Below are positions 1 through 9,202 of a stretch of 64,000 nt of DNA, in pieces. The position numbers and the translations under genes are program-made. Position 1 is the first letter of the stretch; every line of letters starts with the position of its first letter. The DNA comes from Rheinheimera sp. (lineage in GTDB: Bacteria; Pseudomonadota; Gammaproteobacteria; Enterobacterales; Alteromonadaceae). The notes beneath the pieces are model-generated. The model was not told where the DNA came from, did not search any database, and saw nothing but the letters and a program-made list of their open reading frames with translations. The stretch is from assembly GCF_030690345.1 (NCBI RefSeq), contig NZ_JAUYGV010000001.1:372001-436000 (forward strand), given 5' to 3'.

Positions 1-2
1 TT

Positions 3-653
3 CAGCGTGAAGAGCTGACAGCCTGGAAAAAGCTGTTGCGGGTGATTGGCCATGAATTAAATAATACCCTGGCGCCACTGTCATCACTGGCATTTTCCGG
101 CGAGCAACGCGCCCTGCAACTGCAACAAAGTGAACTGGCCGGCCTGTTCAGTACGCTGAGCGAGCGCAGCCGGGAGCTTAACCAGTTTGTGCAGGCCTAT
201 ATTCAGTTTGCCAAATTGCCACGTCCCAGCCTGAGCACAGTTAACTGGCCGAGGCTGATTAATCAGTTAGAGGATCTGTACAGGTTTGAACTTAACGGTG
301 CATTGCCACAATTACCCTGGCAGGCCGACAGCCAACAACTGCAGCAGTTGCTGCTCAATCTGCTGAAAAATGCCCATGAGTCGGGCTCTGCAGCAGAGCT
401 TATTACTTTACAGTTTTGTGAAAGCCCGCAACAATTGACGATCACGTTACAAGATGGCGGCGGCGGGATGAGTAACGAGCAATTGCAGCATGCATTGGTA
501 CCGTTTTACACCAGTAAAGCCGGCGGCTCGGGTATAGGGCTCAGCTTGTGCCGCGATATTATTGAAGCGCATGGCGGCAGTATCAGTTTGCGTAATCAAC
601 CACCCGGGCTGCAGGTCATGCTGATATTGCCCGCACACAGCACCAACATCTGA
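3..653 (+). CDS. NtrY-like sensor histidine kinase, C-terminal part (5' truncated by window)
   Basis: The reading frame is open from the first bases of the window, so the true start lies upstream. The visible 216 residues begin just before the phosphoacceptor H-box (VIGHELNNTLAPL, His at about fragment residue 16). They continue into a HATPase_c domain with an N-box (NLLKNAHES), a G1 box (LQDGGGGMS) and an F/G2 region (FYTSKAGGSGIGLSL). This is the catalytic core of a transmitter that autophosphorylates on His. The H-box spelling and short linker match the NtrY/nitrogen-type kinase family. The sensor domain and any partner regulator lie outside the window, so the signal is unknown. It ends 4 bp before the convergent DUF1840 gene. 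Confidence 0.85.
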   Translation, partial: QREELTAWKKLLRVIGHELNNTLAPLSSLAFSGEQRALQLQQSELAGLFSTLSERSRELNQFVQAYIQFAKLPRPSLSTVNWPRLINQLEDLYRFELNGALPQLPWQADSQQLQQLLLNLLKNAHESGSAAELITLQFCESPQQLTITLQDGGGGMSNEQLQHALVPFYTSKAGGSGIGLSLCRDIIEAHGGSISLRNQPPGLQVMLILPAHSTNI

Positions 654-657
654 TTAC

Positions 658-984
658 TTATTCCCACTGCACCGGGCTGTGTTTCTTTTGTGCTTTTTGC
701 AGCATTTCAATCAACGGCACAGCACGCACATTCAAACTAACATGACCTTTACCGCCATTTGGTTTATCAGCAATTTCTGCTTCTGTTTGCTCAGCTTTAG
801 CCCGTTCGGTTTCAGCAATAGCGGCTAAACCTTGCTGCAATTGCGCCAGGGCTGCGCCAACATCGTCAGCGTAAAGTGCTGAGGGCACTTTGTCGTCCCG
901 CCCCATCAATTGCAGTAATTTCAGCGCGGCATCTTTAAAGTAAATTAAATCACCGCTGGCTTTGGATTTGAAGGTAACTATCAT
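658..984 (-). CDS. DUF1840 domain-containing protein
   Basis: A 108-residue cytosolic protein that starts MIVTFKSKASGDLIYFKD, the characteristic beginning of DUF1840. The start is placed at 984 because a GGAG ribosome-binding site lies just upstream and because a longer frame would overlap the divergent glpK start. The middle is rich in Ala, Gln and Glu and probably helical. Family function is unknown. It is convergent with the histidine kinase and divergent from glpK, so it is probably monocistronic. Confidence 0.8.
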   Translation of the reverse strand: MIVTFKSKASGDLIYFKDAALKLLQLMGRDDKVPSALYADDVGAALAQLQQGLAAIAETERAKAEQTEAEIADKPNGGKGHVSLNVRAVPLIEMLQKAQKKHSPVQWE

Positions 985-1070
985 ACAGACTCCACTATTG
1001 GGCGTAGACACTGCCAGCGTTTGCTGCCAGGCTAAACAATAACTTAAGCATAACGCTAAAAGCTCATGCC

Positions 1071-2576
1071 ATGTCAAAATATATACTCGCTATTGATCAA
1101 GGTACTACCTCAAGCCGCGCCATTATCTATAATCCGGTCCTGCAGGCCGTTGCTTGCGCCCAACAGGAACTGCCACTGAGCTACCCGCAATCCGGCTGGG
1201 TAGAGCAAAACGCGGCACAGATTTGGCAGAGTGTTACTGCCAGTATCAGCCGCGCATTACAGCAAGCCAAACTGAAACCGGCAGATATCGCCGGTATCGG
1301 TATTACGAACCAACGTGAAACCACACTGCTATGGCATAAAACCACAGGCAAAGTGCTGTATCCGGCGATTGTATGGCAGGACAGACGCACAGCAGCGCAA
1401 TGTCAGCAGCTGAAAGAGTCGGGTCTGGAGCCCATGTTGCAACAAAAAACCGGTTTAGTGGCCGATCCGTATTTTTCTGTCACTAAGCTGTGCTGGTTAC
1501 TCGACAACGTGGCAGGTGCAAGACAGGACGCCAACGCCGGCGAGCTGTGTTTTGGTACCATTGATTGTTATCTGTTGTGGCAACTGAGCGGCGGCAAAGT
1601 GCATGCCACCGATGCCAGCAATGCCAGCCGCACCATGCTGTTTAATATTCATCGCCAACAGTGGGATGAAGAACTGCTGCAAATGTTCAATATTCCCGCC
1701 GCTGTGCTGCCGCACGTGCTGGATAACGCAACAGAGTTTGGTTTGACTGACAAAGCGGTGTTTGGCGCGGCGGTGCCGCTGCTAAGCATGATAGGCGATC
1801 AACAGGCAGCGTTATTAGGCCAGGCCTGTATTAACCCCGGCATGAGTAAAAGTACTTATGGCACCGGCTGTTTTGCCGTGGTCAATACCGGCAGTAAGGT
1901 GCTGCACAGCAAACATAAACTGCTTAGCACAGTGGCATGGCGCTTAAACGGCAATACTACTTATGCGCTCGAAGGCAGCATTTTTATGGCTGGCGCAACA
2001 GTGCAATGGCTGCGCGATAAGCTGGGTATTATCCGTCAGGCCAGCGATACCGAGGCCCTGGCAGCCGGTATTGATTATCAGCAAACCGAGTTGTTGATCC
2101 CCGCCTTTACCGGGCTTGGTACACCACATTGGCAGCCACAGGTAAAAGCCGCGCTGTTTGGCATGACCCGCGACAGCGGCCGTGCGCAAATAGCCGCCGC
2201 CGCGCTGCGCAGTGTAGCGTATCAAAGCCGTGATTTACTCAGCGGCATGCGACAGGATGGCATTAATGTCAGCTGTTTGCGGGTCGACGGCGGCATGACA
2301 GCCAACCGCTGGTTTTTACAAGCACTGGCCGATTTGTGCCAAATACCAATAGCACGCTGCCACACTACCGATGCCACTGCGCTGGGTGCGGCTTTTTTAG
2401 TGGCATTACAATTGGGTTATGTCAGCAGCCTGGCAGAGATTAATAATATTTGGCGCAGTGATTGGCAGTTGCAACCGGAGCTGGCACCGCCGCTGGCCGA
2501 TGCACTATATCAACGCTGGCAACGTGCAACCGCTGCGTTAATGGCGTTGGATATGGACATAGTGCAACAACAGTGA
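1071..2576 (+). CDS. glpK: Glycerol kinase
   Basis: 501 residues, the usual GlpK length. GlpK phosphorylates glycerol with ATP to give sn-glycerol 3-phosphate, committing it to glycolysis or lipid synthesis in the cytosol. Visible motifs are the N-terminal phosphate loop (AIDQGTTSSRA), GITNQRETT and WQDRR in the glycerol pocket, STYGTGCF of the ATPase fold, and DGGMTANRWFLQAL near the C-terminus (FGGY signature region). No glpF, glpD or glpR lies beside it in the window, so it stands alone here. Start ATG at 1071. Confidence 0.96.
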   Translation: MSKYILAIDQGTTSSRAIIYNPVLQAVACAQQELPLSYPQSGWVEQNAAQIWQSVTASISRALQQAKLKPADIAGIGITNQRETTLLWHKTTGKVLYPAIVWQDRRTAAQCQQLKESGLEPMLQQKTGLVADPYFSVTKLCWLLDNVAGARQDANAGELCFGTIDCYLLWQLSGGKVHATDASNASRTMLFNIHRQQWDEELLQMFNIPAAVLPHVLDNATEFGLTDKAVFGAAVPLLSMIGDQQAALLGQACINPGMSKSTYGTGCFAVVNTGSKVLHSKHKLLSTVAWRLNGNTTYALEGSIFMAGATVQWLRDKLGIIRQASDTEALAAGIDYQQTELLIPAFTGLGTPHWQPQVKAALFGMTRDSGRAQIAAAALRSVAYQSRDLLSGMRQDGINVSCLRVDGGMTANRWFLQALADLCQIPIARCHTTDATALGAAFLVALQLGYVSSLAEINNIWRSDWQLQPELAPPLADALYQRWQRATAALMALDMDIVQQQ

Positions 2577-2661
2577 CTGGCCTAAGCATAAGATTTAAAA
2601 AAAGTTTCAATTCAGCGTAAATTAAGCTTGCATAAAAAACGAGCGTTAATTAGAATGCGCT

Positions 2662-2755
2662 CGCTCGAAAGGCAAGTCTCCCGAAAGGGTGTACACGCAA
2701 AGCTTCAGGTCTAAGGGTTGCCGCAAGGCATCTACGATAGCTGGGCTGCCGTCGC
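2662..2755 (+). promoter_or_regulatory. Cyclic di-GMP-I (GEMM) riboswitch
   Basis: The RNA matches the GEMM-I aptamer: a P1 pairing GGCA (2671) with TGCC (2747-2750), a P1b/P2 helix closed by a GAAA tetraloop (CCCGAAAGGG), and the invariant ACGCAAAGC followed by a GGTCTAAGGGTTGCC segment. A second GNRA (GCAA) loop and a late ATAGCTGGGCTGCC closing strand complete it. It lies about 120 bases upstream of the DUF3718 gene on the same strand, in a 297-bp gap with no other gene. No strong poly-U hairpin is seen after it, so control may be translational or through a weak switch. Confidence 0.9.
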
Positions 2756-2873
2756 TAAGTGCGATGTTTATTCTGCTCTGTCAGAGTTAAACGACATGCC
2801 TTATGTCCTTTCGTGTTCTGCAACTACTGTTGCATTAATGATTGTTACTTAACTCACATTTTGGAGCTCGAAT

Positions 2874-3245
2874 ATGAAAGCAAAATTAATCACTTTAGCT
2901 ACTGTTATTGCCGCCACTTCATTTATCAGCGCTCCTGTTGCCGCTAATGATCAATTAGCCTTGTCTATTTGTTCATATGTAGCAGCCGACAGCAAAAACA
3001 ACCTGCGTAAAACCCTGTCTGACAACCGCTTACGTCTGCGTAACGTATATGACGGTATTGTATGTGACGGTTTACCACTGGTTCGCCACGCGATCAAACA
3101 CAATGCTGCAGATGCCGCCGGCTTTATCATCAGCCAGTTACCGGGCAGCCAGGTTGCCGCTTCAGGCGACATCGAATGGGCTACCAGCAACGGTTTTGCT
3201 GCTTCGCCAATCATCGCTGCAATCAAAGAGCGTAGCGCCAGCTAA
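2874..3245 (+). CDS. Small exported DUF3718 protein under a c-di-GMP riboswitch
   Basis: 123 residues. It has a clear Sec signal peptide (MKAKLITLATVIAA... ending APVAA|ND, cleavage near residue 24). The mature part, about 99 residues, carries two Cys (in LSICSY and IVCDGLP) that could form a disulfide, followed by a basic, Ala-rich helical region. It resembles DUF3718, a periplasmic family of unknown function found in marine gammaproteobacteria. A GGAG ribosome-binding site precedes the ATG. Its only visible upstream control element is the GEMM-I riboswitch, which implies expression tied to the motile-to-sessile switch (inference). A strong terminator follows. Confidence 0.82.
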   Translation: MKAKLITLATVIAATSFISAPVAANDQLALSICSYVAADSKNNLRKTLSDNRLRLRNVYDGIVCDGLPLVRHAIKHNAADAAGFIISQLPGSQVAASGDIEWATSNGFAASPIIAAIKERSAS

Positions 3246-3260
3246 TTACCTTATTCTGTG

Positions 3261-3288
3261 AAAAAGGCGCCTTTGTGGCGCCTTTTTT
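3261..3288 (+). terminator. Rho-independent terminator after the DUF3718 gene
   Basis: AAAAAGGCGCC, a 5-nt loop, then GGCGCCTTTTTT. The A- and T-runs on both sides make it usable from either strand, so it may also serve the convergent antiporter gene. Confidence 0.9.
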
Positions 3289-3321
3289 GATGCTGTCGCC
3301 CGCTACAGCTTACCGCCGGTT

Positions 3322-4872
3322 TTATACTTTTATCGCAAAGCAATGTTGTTTAACGTGCTCGGCAATACCCACACCGGCCTCAGACATGGTTAAGTAGGTT
3401 TGATCGGCACCGGCCGCAATAATGTCGCGCGCTTCATCATCATGCATACTGTGCGACACAATAAAGCCGCTAAAACCGGCATTGCGCAGCTTTTTCGCCG
3501 CTATCATCTTGGCTTCCACGTCATTCATACTGAGGATCACCGCTTCAACCTTGCCAAAGTCCAGGCCTTGCCAAAACACCTGATCTTCGGCATCAGCATA
3601 GAAAATATTAATACCTTTTTTCTGATGCTCTGCCACTTTAGCCGGATCTGAATCCATGGCAATGATATTACGGCTGTTTTTCAGATAATTGTAAGCGGCG
3701 CTGCCGGTGCGGCCCATACCCATAATCAACACTTCTGCTTCACCCAATGATACCGGCTGTTCATCCGGGTGATGGATATTGCGCTCAAATTTAAGCAACC
3801 TGTTACACAGTTTGTCATACAGCGGATGTGCCAGCCGGTTCAGCGGTGCAGAAATAACAAAGGAAATTGCCACCGTTAATGCCAACGGAATAAGCCACTC
3901 AGGCAATACTACACTGGCAACAATCAGACCAAATTCGCTGTAGTTAGTCAGGCTGATACTGGTTAAGAAAGCACTGCGCGCCCGCAGTTTAAACAGGATT
4001 AATAACAAGAAAAACAATATTGCTTTTACCGGTAACAACAACGACATTACACCGGCAAACAACCAGGCATTAGCATCTGGCAGGCCATCTATACCAATTT
4101 GCAGAAAAAAACCAACCAGAAAAAACTCTTTAATACTCCACAACGATTTAGACAGCTCGCCGGCCCTGGCATGTTTAGCTAATAAGGCACCAAACACCAA
4201 TGCACCTAACTCAGAACTTAGCCCCACCAGCTCAAAGCCCTGGCCGCCTATTACCAATGCCAGCATTAAACCAAACAAAATCAGTAAGTCTTCATGGCCG
4301 CTGGCATCAAGCAATTTGTATAACAAGGGCCGTAACAATGGCAAACCAAACACCAGCAGTGCCCAGGGTGATGGCGTAGTGCCATTGGCCAGGCTCATTA
4401 CCAGCAGTGCTAATAAGTCCTGCACAATCAGAATACCTATGGCGACCCGGCCATGAAAGGCGCGGATCTCGCGTTTGCCTTCAAGTACTTTAGCCGCCAA
4501 CACCGTGCTGGAAAACGCCAGCGCCACTGCCAGCATCAATGCCTGATACCAACTAACGTCAAAAATAAACAATAACGCAGGTAAGGTAAGAATAATCGAC
4601 AAGGCAAAATGCAAAGTACTGCCGCCCAATACTTCAGGCTTGGCCAGACTACGTACATTTAACTTCAAGCCAACTGTAAACAACAGCAGTAACACGCCCA
4701 AATGGGCAACATGATGAATTATCGATGGCCCTTCTGCCGGCAAGTTAAGGTCTGAAGCAGTAGCCGAAATAACAAAGCCCGCCAACAAATACCCTACTAA
4801 CGGCGGTAAGCCTATGGCACGAACCAGTAAACCTAAAGAAAATGCAAAACCAATCCAGACAGCTTCAAGCAT
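3322..4872 (-). CDS. CPA2-family cation:proton antiporter with C-terminal TrkA-N/RCK domain (KefB/YbaL-like)
   Basis: About 516 residues. Roughly the first 365 form a dozen hydrophobic segments of a Na+/H+ exchanger fold (opening WIGFAFSLGLLVRAIGLPPL, with GFVIS and FSSTVLAAKVLEG motifs). The last 140 residues form an RCK_N/Rossmann domain (VLIMGMGRTGSAAYNYL, with MDSDPAKV after the second strand) that binds NAD(H) or another nucleotide and gates transport. Architecture matches KefB/KefC/YbaL, K+/H+ antiporters of the inner membrane. No KefF/KefG-like ancillary oxidoreductase is adjacent. ATG at 4872 is preferred over an in-frame TTG at 4878. Confidence 0.88.
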   Translation of the reverse strand: MLEAVWIGFAFSLGLLVRAIGLPPLVGYLLAGFVISATASDLNLPAEGPSIIHHVAHLGVLLLLFTVGLKLNVRSLAKPEVLGGSTLHFALSIILTLPALLFIFDVSWYQALMLAVALAFSSTVLAAKVLEGKREIRAFHGRVAIGILIVQDLLALLVMSLANGTTPSPWALLVFGLPLLRPLLYKLLDASGHEDLLILFGLMLALVIGGQGFELVGLSSELGALVFGALLAKHARAGELSKSLWSIKEFFLVGFFLQIGIDGLPDANAWLFAGVMSLLLPVKAILFFLLLILFKLRARSAFLTSISLTNYSEFGLIVASVVLPEWLIPLALTVAISFVISAPLNRLAHPLYDKLCNRLLKFERNIHHPDEQPVSLGEAEVLIMGMGRTGSAAYNYLKNSRNIIAMDSDPAKVAEHQKKGINIFYADAEDQVFWQGLDFGKVEAVILSMNDVEAKMIAAKKLRNAGFSGFIVSHSMHDDEARDIIAAGADQTYLTMSEAGVGIAEHVKQHCFAIKV

Positions 4873-4945
4873 CCACAAATCCCAATGTTAGTGTTTAGTT
4901 GTTAGTGTTGAGTTATGAGTTTATTCACTATTTTGCGCACTGTAA

Positions 4946-5488
4946 TTAATGTGGATCATCAATATCCTGTACTTTATCTTCTTTACGCCTGCTAAACAAA
5001 CTGCCGTTGCTACGGGTAAGCCATTCATTATAGGTACGGTGCACACCACGGCGCATAGCAGAGGATGAGTTTTCCAGTATATCTATGCCTACCAGCACAA
5101 ACACCACCAGCACCGAGAGTTTGATCGCTACCAGGTCTTCACCAATACCGATGCATACGCCGACGGCTGCCAGCACCCAAATAGTTGCGGCTGAGGTTAC
5201 TCCCAGCACCATACCATCGCGCGCTAACATTACCCCGGCACCGAGAAAACCCACGCCGGTTATCACCTGGCCGATAATACGCGATGGGTCCGTCATACTG
5301 CTGTTTACCGACATAGATGCCGCAATAAACACATAAGTACCCATTACAATTAAAATGGAGGTCCGAATGCCAGCCGGCTTGCCACGCAGTTGCCGCTCCA
5401 GGCCGATAATAAAACCACACAGCACCGCAGTGCCAAGCTCGGCCCAGGCAAAAGGCTCAATATTCAGTAGTAACTGCCAATCCAACAT
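4946..5488 (-). CDS. MgtC/SapB family inner-membrane protein
   Basis: 180 residues. It contains the MgtC signature GFIIGLERQLRGKPAGIRT (residues about 25-43) and four to five hydrophobic segments, including GVGFLGAGVMLARDG. In pathogens MgtC limits the F1Fo ATPase and helps growth at low Mg2+; in environmental bacteria the role of SapB-type homologues is less certain. AGGATC precedes the ATG. Only 10 bp separate it from the upstream DUF1289 gene, so the two are probably cotranscribed. Confidence 0.88.
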   Translation of the reverse strand: MLDWQLLLNIEPFAWAELGTAVLCGFIIGLERQLRGKPAGIRTSILIVMGTYVFIAASMSVNSSMTDPSRIIGQVITGVGFLGAGVMLARDGMVLGVTSAATIWVLAAVGVCIGIGEDLVAIKLSVLVVFVLVGIDILENSSSAMRRGVHRTYNEWLTRSNGSLFSRRKEDKVQDIDDPH

Positions 5489-5498
5489 AAATGATCCT

Positions 5499-5738
5499 TC
5501 AACCTAAACGCGCTGCTATTTTTGCCGCTTGCCATTCCGCTTGTGTTATCGGACTGGTCGGCCCTTCCTGCTCAGTTGCTGCATTTTGTTTTCGCAGAGC
5601 GACCTTCTGTAATATAGCGGCATTTTCTGCATCATTTCGCAGATTCCAGTCAACTATTTCAGTTATATGACGATAACAGCCCACGCATACCTTATCGGTA
5701 TTTAAACGGCACGCTGCCACACAGGGCGATTCAATCAC
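5499..5738 (-). CDS. DUF1289 domain-containing small Cys-rich protein
   Basis: 79 residues starting at a GTG with a good AGGAG ribosome-binding site. The N-terminal half has the DUF1289 pattern with four Cys (SPCVAACRLNTDKVCVGCYR), spaced as for a metal or iron-sulfur ligand set, followed by a Trp-containing helix (ITEIVDWNL). Function of the family is unknown. It is the first gene of a likely two-gene unit with mgtC. Confidence 0.85.
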   Translation of the reverse strand: MIESPCVAACRLNTDKVCVGCYRHITEIVDWNLRNDAENAAILQKVALRKQNAATEQEGPTSPITQAEWQAAKIAARLG

Positions 5739-5875
5739 CTGTAACTCCTGATTTTATCGGTTTAAGTCGCAATTTTAACGCAATCCGGCGGCGAACAGCT
5801 TAACTCTGCGGTCAGTTTATGCCAATCTGACACTGACTAATAACAACTATCATAAGAAAATACAGGAAACATCAG

Positions 5876-8800
5876 ATGAAGTTACTAAAACCAAGCCTTA
5901 TTGCACTGGCCATCGGTAGTTTTAGCCTGCAGGCGGACAACACTACTGAAAAAGCCCCCGACTGGGACGTTAACGCACCACAAGGCCAGTTTGAAACGGT
6001 GAATATCAAGGTATCACAAGGCAGCTGGATGAACGTGGCGCTAAGCCCGGACGGCAAAACCCTTGCCTTTGATTTACTCGGCGATATTTATACTATGCCC
6101 GTGAACGGCGGCACAGCCACTCAACTGACAACGGACATTGGCTGGCAAATGCAGCCCACTTTCAGCCCGGATGGCAAATACATTGCCTACACCAGCGATG
6201 AAGGCGGTGGCGATAATATCTGGATTATGCATGCCGACGGCACTGAGCCGCGCGCAGTAACCAACGAGACTTTTCGCCTGCTGAACAGCCCGGCCTGGAG
6301 CCCGGATGGCGAGTTTATCGTCGCCCGTAAGCATTTTACCGCCAGTCGCTCATTGGGTGCCGGTGAAATCTGGCAATATCATAAAACCGGCGGCAACGGC
6401 ATTATGCTGACCGAAAGGCCAAATGATCAGAAAGATTTAGGCGAGCCGGCATTTTCGCCGGACGGTAAATACATTTATTTCTCCCAGGATGATACGCCGG
6501 GTAAGACCTTTCACTACAGCAAAGACTCTGAAAGTGGCATCTATAAAATAAAACGTTTTGAGCGCGAAACCGGCAAATGGGACATAGTGCTGGACGGCGC
6601 CGGTGGTGCTATCCGCCCTACACCATCACCGGACGGTAAATATCTGGCCTATATCCGCCGCGTCGACTTTCAAAGCACATTATTTTTGTATGATTTACAC
6701 AGCGGCGAACATATCAAGCTATATCACGGCTTAGACCGCGATATGCAGGAAACCTGGGCTATTCACGGTGTTTACCCCACTCTGGCCTGGACACCGGATA
6801 ATAAAGCTCTGCTGTTTTGGGCTGGCGGCGAGATTAAAAAACTCACTGTGGCAGATAAAGCCATTGCTACAGTGCCGTTTAGTGTCGACACCAATAAGCA
6901 AATTCAAACGGCAGTGCGGGTAAAACAGGATATCGATAAAGAGCAGTTTGATACTAAAATGCTGCGCTTTGTCCATGTATCACCTGATGGTAAACAAGCG
7001 GTATTTAGCGCCTTAGGCCATTTGTATATTACCGATGTCGCCAATCCTAAACCGCGACGCTTAACCAAACAAAGCACGGATTTTGAATACTACCCACAGT
7101 TTTCACGTGATGGTAAAGAATTGGTGTATGTCAGTTGGAATGATAATAGCCAGGGCGCGGTAAATATCCTTAACCTGCGTAATGGCCGCATTAACAAGCT
7201 AACCAGTGAGCCGGGAAAATATGTTGAGCCGGTATTCAGCCCGGATGGCAAAACGGTGGTGTACCGCAAAGCCGCGGGAGGCAGTTTACTGCCACGCCAA
7301 TGGTCGCTTAACACCGGCTTGTATAAGATCAGCAGTAAAGGCGGTAACCCGGAGCTTATCAGCCGTAACGGCCGCGCACCGATGTTTGGCGCCGGCAACA
7401 ATGCGGTATATGCGATGGATTATGCCAAAGCCCCTACCCTTATCCGTATTGATTTAACCAAGCACACCCAACAAACACTGTATACCGCCAAATTTGGCAC
7501 CGAGTTTAAATTGTCACCGGATGGCAAATATCTCGCCTTTGCCGATCGCTTTAAAGTGTTTGTGACACCTTTTACCGAGCGCGGCAGTGCGATAGATATC
7601 AGCGGCACTGACAAGCAATTTCCGGTGAAGCAGCTATCTGTGCGCGCCGGTGAATACATCAGCTGGAGCGGCGACAGCCGGCATCTGTACTGGAGTTTAG
7701 GCCCGGAGCTTTATCATGCCGGCATTGATGGCCTGTTCGACTTTAGCGAAAAAACCGATTTTGCAGCCAAAAACGGCGTTAACCTCGGCTTTAGTACTCC
7801 GGCTGATATACCGCGCGGCAGTGTGGCCTTTGTTGGCGGTCAGGTTATTACCATGAACGGCGATGAAGTGATTCAGGACGGTGTGGTTTTGGTTGAAAAC
7901 AACAAAATTAAAGCTGTAGGCAAACGTGGCGACGTTGCAGTACCCGCCAATGCGAAGGTGTTTGATATCAGTGGCAAAACCATTATGCCTGGCCTGTTTG
8001 ATGCGCACGCCCACGGCAGCCAGGGCAGTAGCCAGATTATTCCGCAGCAGAACTGGCAAAACTATGCGTCACTGGCGTTTGGCGTAACGGCCATCCACGA
8101 CCCGTCTAATGATACGCGGGAAGTGTTTGCCGCCAGCGAAATGCAGCAGGCCGGCCGTATCGCCGGGCCGCGTATTTTCTCAACCGGTACCATTTTATAC
8201 GGCGCAGAAGGTGCGGGTTACACTTCACATATCGACAGCCTGGAGGATGCCAAATTTCATCTGCAACGCTTACAAAAAGCCGGCGCCTTTAGCGTAAAAA
8301 GCTACAACCAACCGCGACGTAACCAACGCCAGCAGGTGATTCAGGCTGCGCGCGAGTTGAATATGATGGTAGTACCCGAAGGCGGCTCGTTAATGCAGCA
8401 TAATCTGACGATGATAGTCGATGGCCATACCACCATCGAACACGCGCTGCCGGCCGCCAAAGTGTATGACGACATAAAGCAACTGTGGCAAGCCAGTGAA
8501 ACGGCTTACACACCAACACTGGTGGTAGCTTATGGCGGTATCTGGGGTGAAAACTATTGGTACGACAAAACCGAAGTGTGGAAACACCCGAAAATGCGTA
8601 CCTATGTACCAATGGATGAGTTGGCACCCCGCAGTATGCGCCGCCCTACCGCACCGGATAATCATTACAATCATTTTAATGTAGTTAAAACCGCCAAAGA
8701 GCTGAGCGATACCGGCGTTGTGGCCAATATCGGTGCCCACGGCCAACGTGAAGGTTTAGGTGCACACTGGGAAATGTGGATGTTTGCTCAGGGCGGCATG

Positions 8801-9055
8801 AGCCCGCTGGAAGCACTGAAAACGGCCACCATTAACCCGGCTAAAACCTTTGGTATGGACCATCAGCTGGGCTCACTTGAAGCCGGTAAACTGGCCGACC
8901 TGATTGTGATAGACGGCAACCCGCTGCAGGATATCCGTGTCAGTGATCGTGTTACTCATACAATGGTAAACGGCCGCTTATTTGATGCCGACAGTATGAA
9001 TGAAATTGGCCTGCGTGAACGTAAACGCGCGCCATTTGAGTTTGAACCCCGGTAA
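5876..9055 (+). CDS. Exported TolB-propeller / amidohydrolase fusion
   Basis: 1,059 residues with an N-terminal hydrophobic segment (LIALAIGSFSLQA) that looks like a signal peptide. Residues about 45-620 hold many PD40/TolB propeller blades, recognisable by repeated LSPDGK, FSPDGKY and PSPDGKYLAY motifs. Residues about 650-1,050 form an amidohydrolase metal-dependent hydrolase domain, with the HxH motif in MPGLFDAHAHG, a later His pair in HTTIEHAL, and a C-terminal LADLIVIDGNPL strand typical of imidazolonepropionase-like enzymes. The substrate is unknown; a periplasmic cyclic imide, amide or peptide is a reasonable guess. Ribosome-binding site AGGAAAC. Followed by a hairpin terminator. Confidence 0.9.
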   Translation: MKLLKPSLIALAIGSFSLQADNTTEKAPDWDVNAPQGQFETVNIKVSQGSWMNVALSPDGKTLAFDLLGDIYTMPVNGGTATQLTTDIGWQMQPTFSPDGKYIAYTSDEGGGDNIWIMHADGTEPRAVTNETFRLLNSPAWSPDGEFIVARKHFTASRSLGAGEIWQYHKTGGNGIMLTERPNDQKDLGEPAFSPDGKYIYFSQDDTPGKTFHYSKDSESGIYKIKRFERETGKWDIVLDGAGGAIRPTPSPDGKYLAYIRRVDFQSTLFLYDLHSGEHIKLYHGLDRDMQETWAIHGVYPTLAWTPDNKALLFWAGGEIKKLTVADKAIATVPFSVDTNKQIQTAVRVKQDIDKEQFDTKMLRFVHVSPDGKQAVFSALGHLYITDVANPKPRRLTKQSTDFEYYPQFSRDGKELVYVSWNDNSQGAVNILNLRNGRINKLTSEPGKYVEPVFSPDGKTVVYRKAAGGSLLPRQWSLNTGLYKISSKGGNPELISRNGRAPMFGAGNNAVYAMDYAKAPTLIRIDLTKHTQQTLYTAKFGTEFKLSPDGKYLAFADRFKVFVTPFTERGSAIDISGTDKQFPVKQLSVRAGEYISWSGDSRHLYWSLGPELYHAGIDGLFDFSEKTDFAAKNGVNLGFSTPADIPRGSVAFVGGQVITMNGDEVIQDGVVLVENNKIKAVGKRGDVAVPANAKVFDISGKTIMPGLFDAHAHGSQGSSQIIPQQNWQNYASLAFGVTAIHDPSNDTREVFAASEMQQAGRIAGPRIFSTGTILYGAEGAGYTSHIDSLEDAKFHLQRLQKAGAFSVKSYNQPRRNQRQQVIQAARELNMMVVPEGGSLMQHNLTMIVDGHTTIEHALPAAKVYDDIKQLWQASETAYTPTLVVAYGGIWGENYWYDKTEVWKHPKMRTYVPMDELAPRSMRRPTAPDNHYNHFNVVKTAKELSDTGVVANIGAHGQREGLGAHWEMWMFAQGGMSPLEALKTATINPAKTFGMDHQLGSLEAGKLADLIVIDGNPLQDIRVSDRVTHTMVNGRLFDADSMNEIGLRERKRAPFEFEPR

Positions 9056-9074
9056 GCAGGTGCAGAGCAAAACT

Positions 9075-9099
9075 TAAGCCCGCCCCATCGGCGGGCTTA
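9075..9099 (+). terminator. Hairpin terminator after the amidohydrolase gene
   Basis: A perfect 10-bp stem (TAAGCCCGCC / GGCGGGCTTA) with a 5-nt loop. The following T-run is weak (TATATTTA), so efficiency is uncertain. Confidence 0.7.
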
Positions 9100-9202
9100 T
9101 ATTTAGTTTCGGAACAATAAAAATTAATTTCTCTGCTATTGAAACAAAAAGCACTTTACTTTATCGTCCATATTTAGCAATTAAAAAAAACAAGGAGTTA
9201 AT

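Noticed and set aside
2759-2947. Plus-strand ORF beginning after the riboswitch
   Set aside because: It overlaps the DUF3718 start in another frame and has no ribosome-binding site; the DUF3718 frame has a signal peptide and a proper site.
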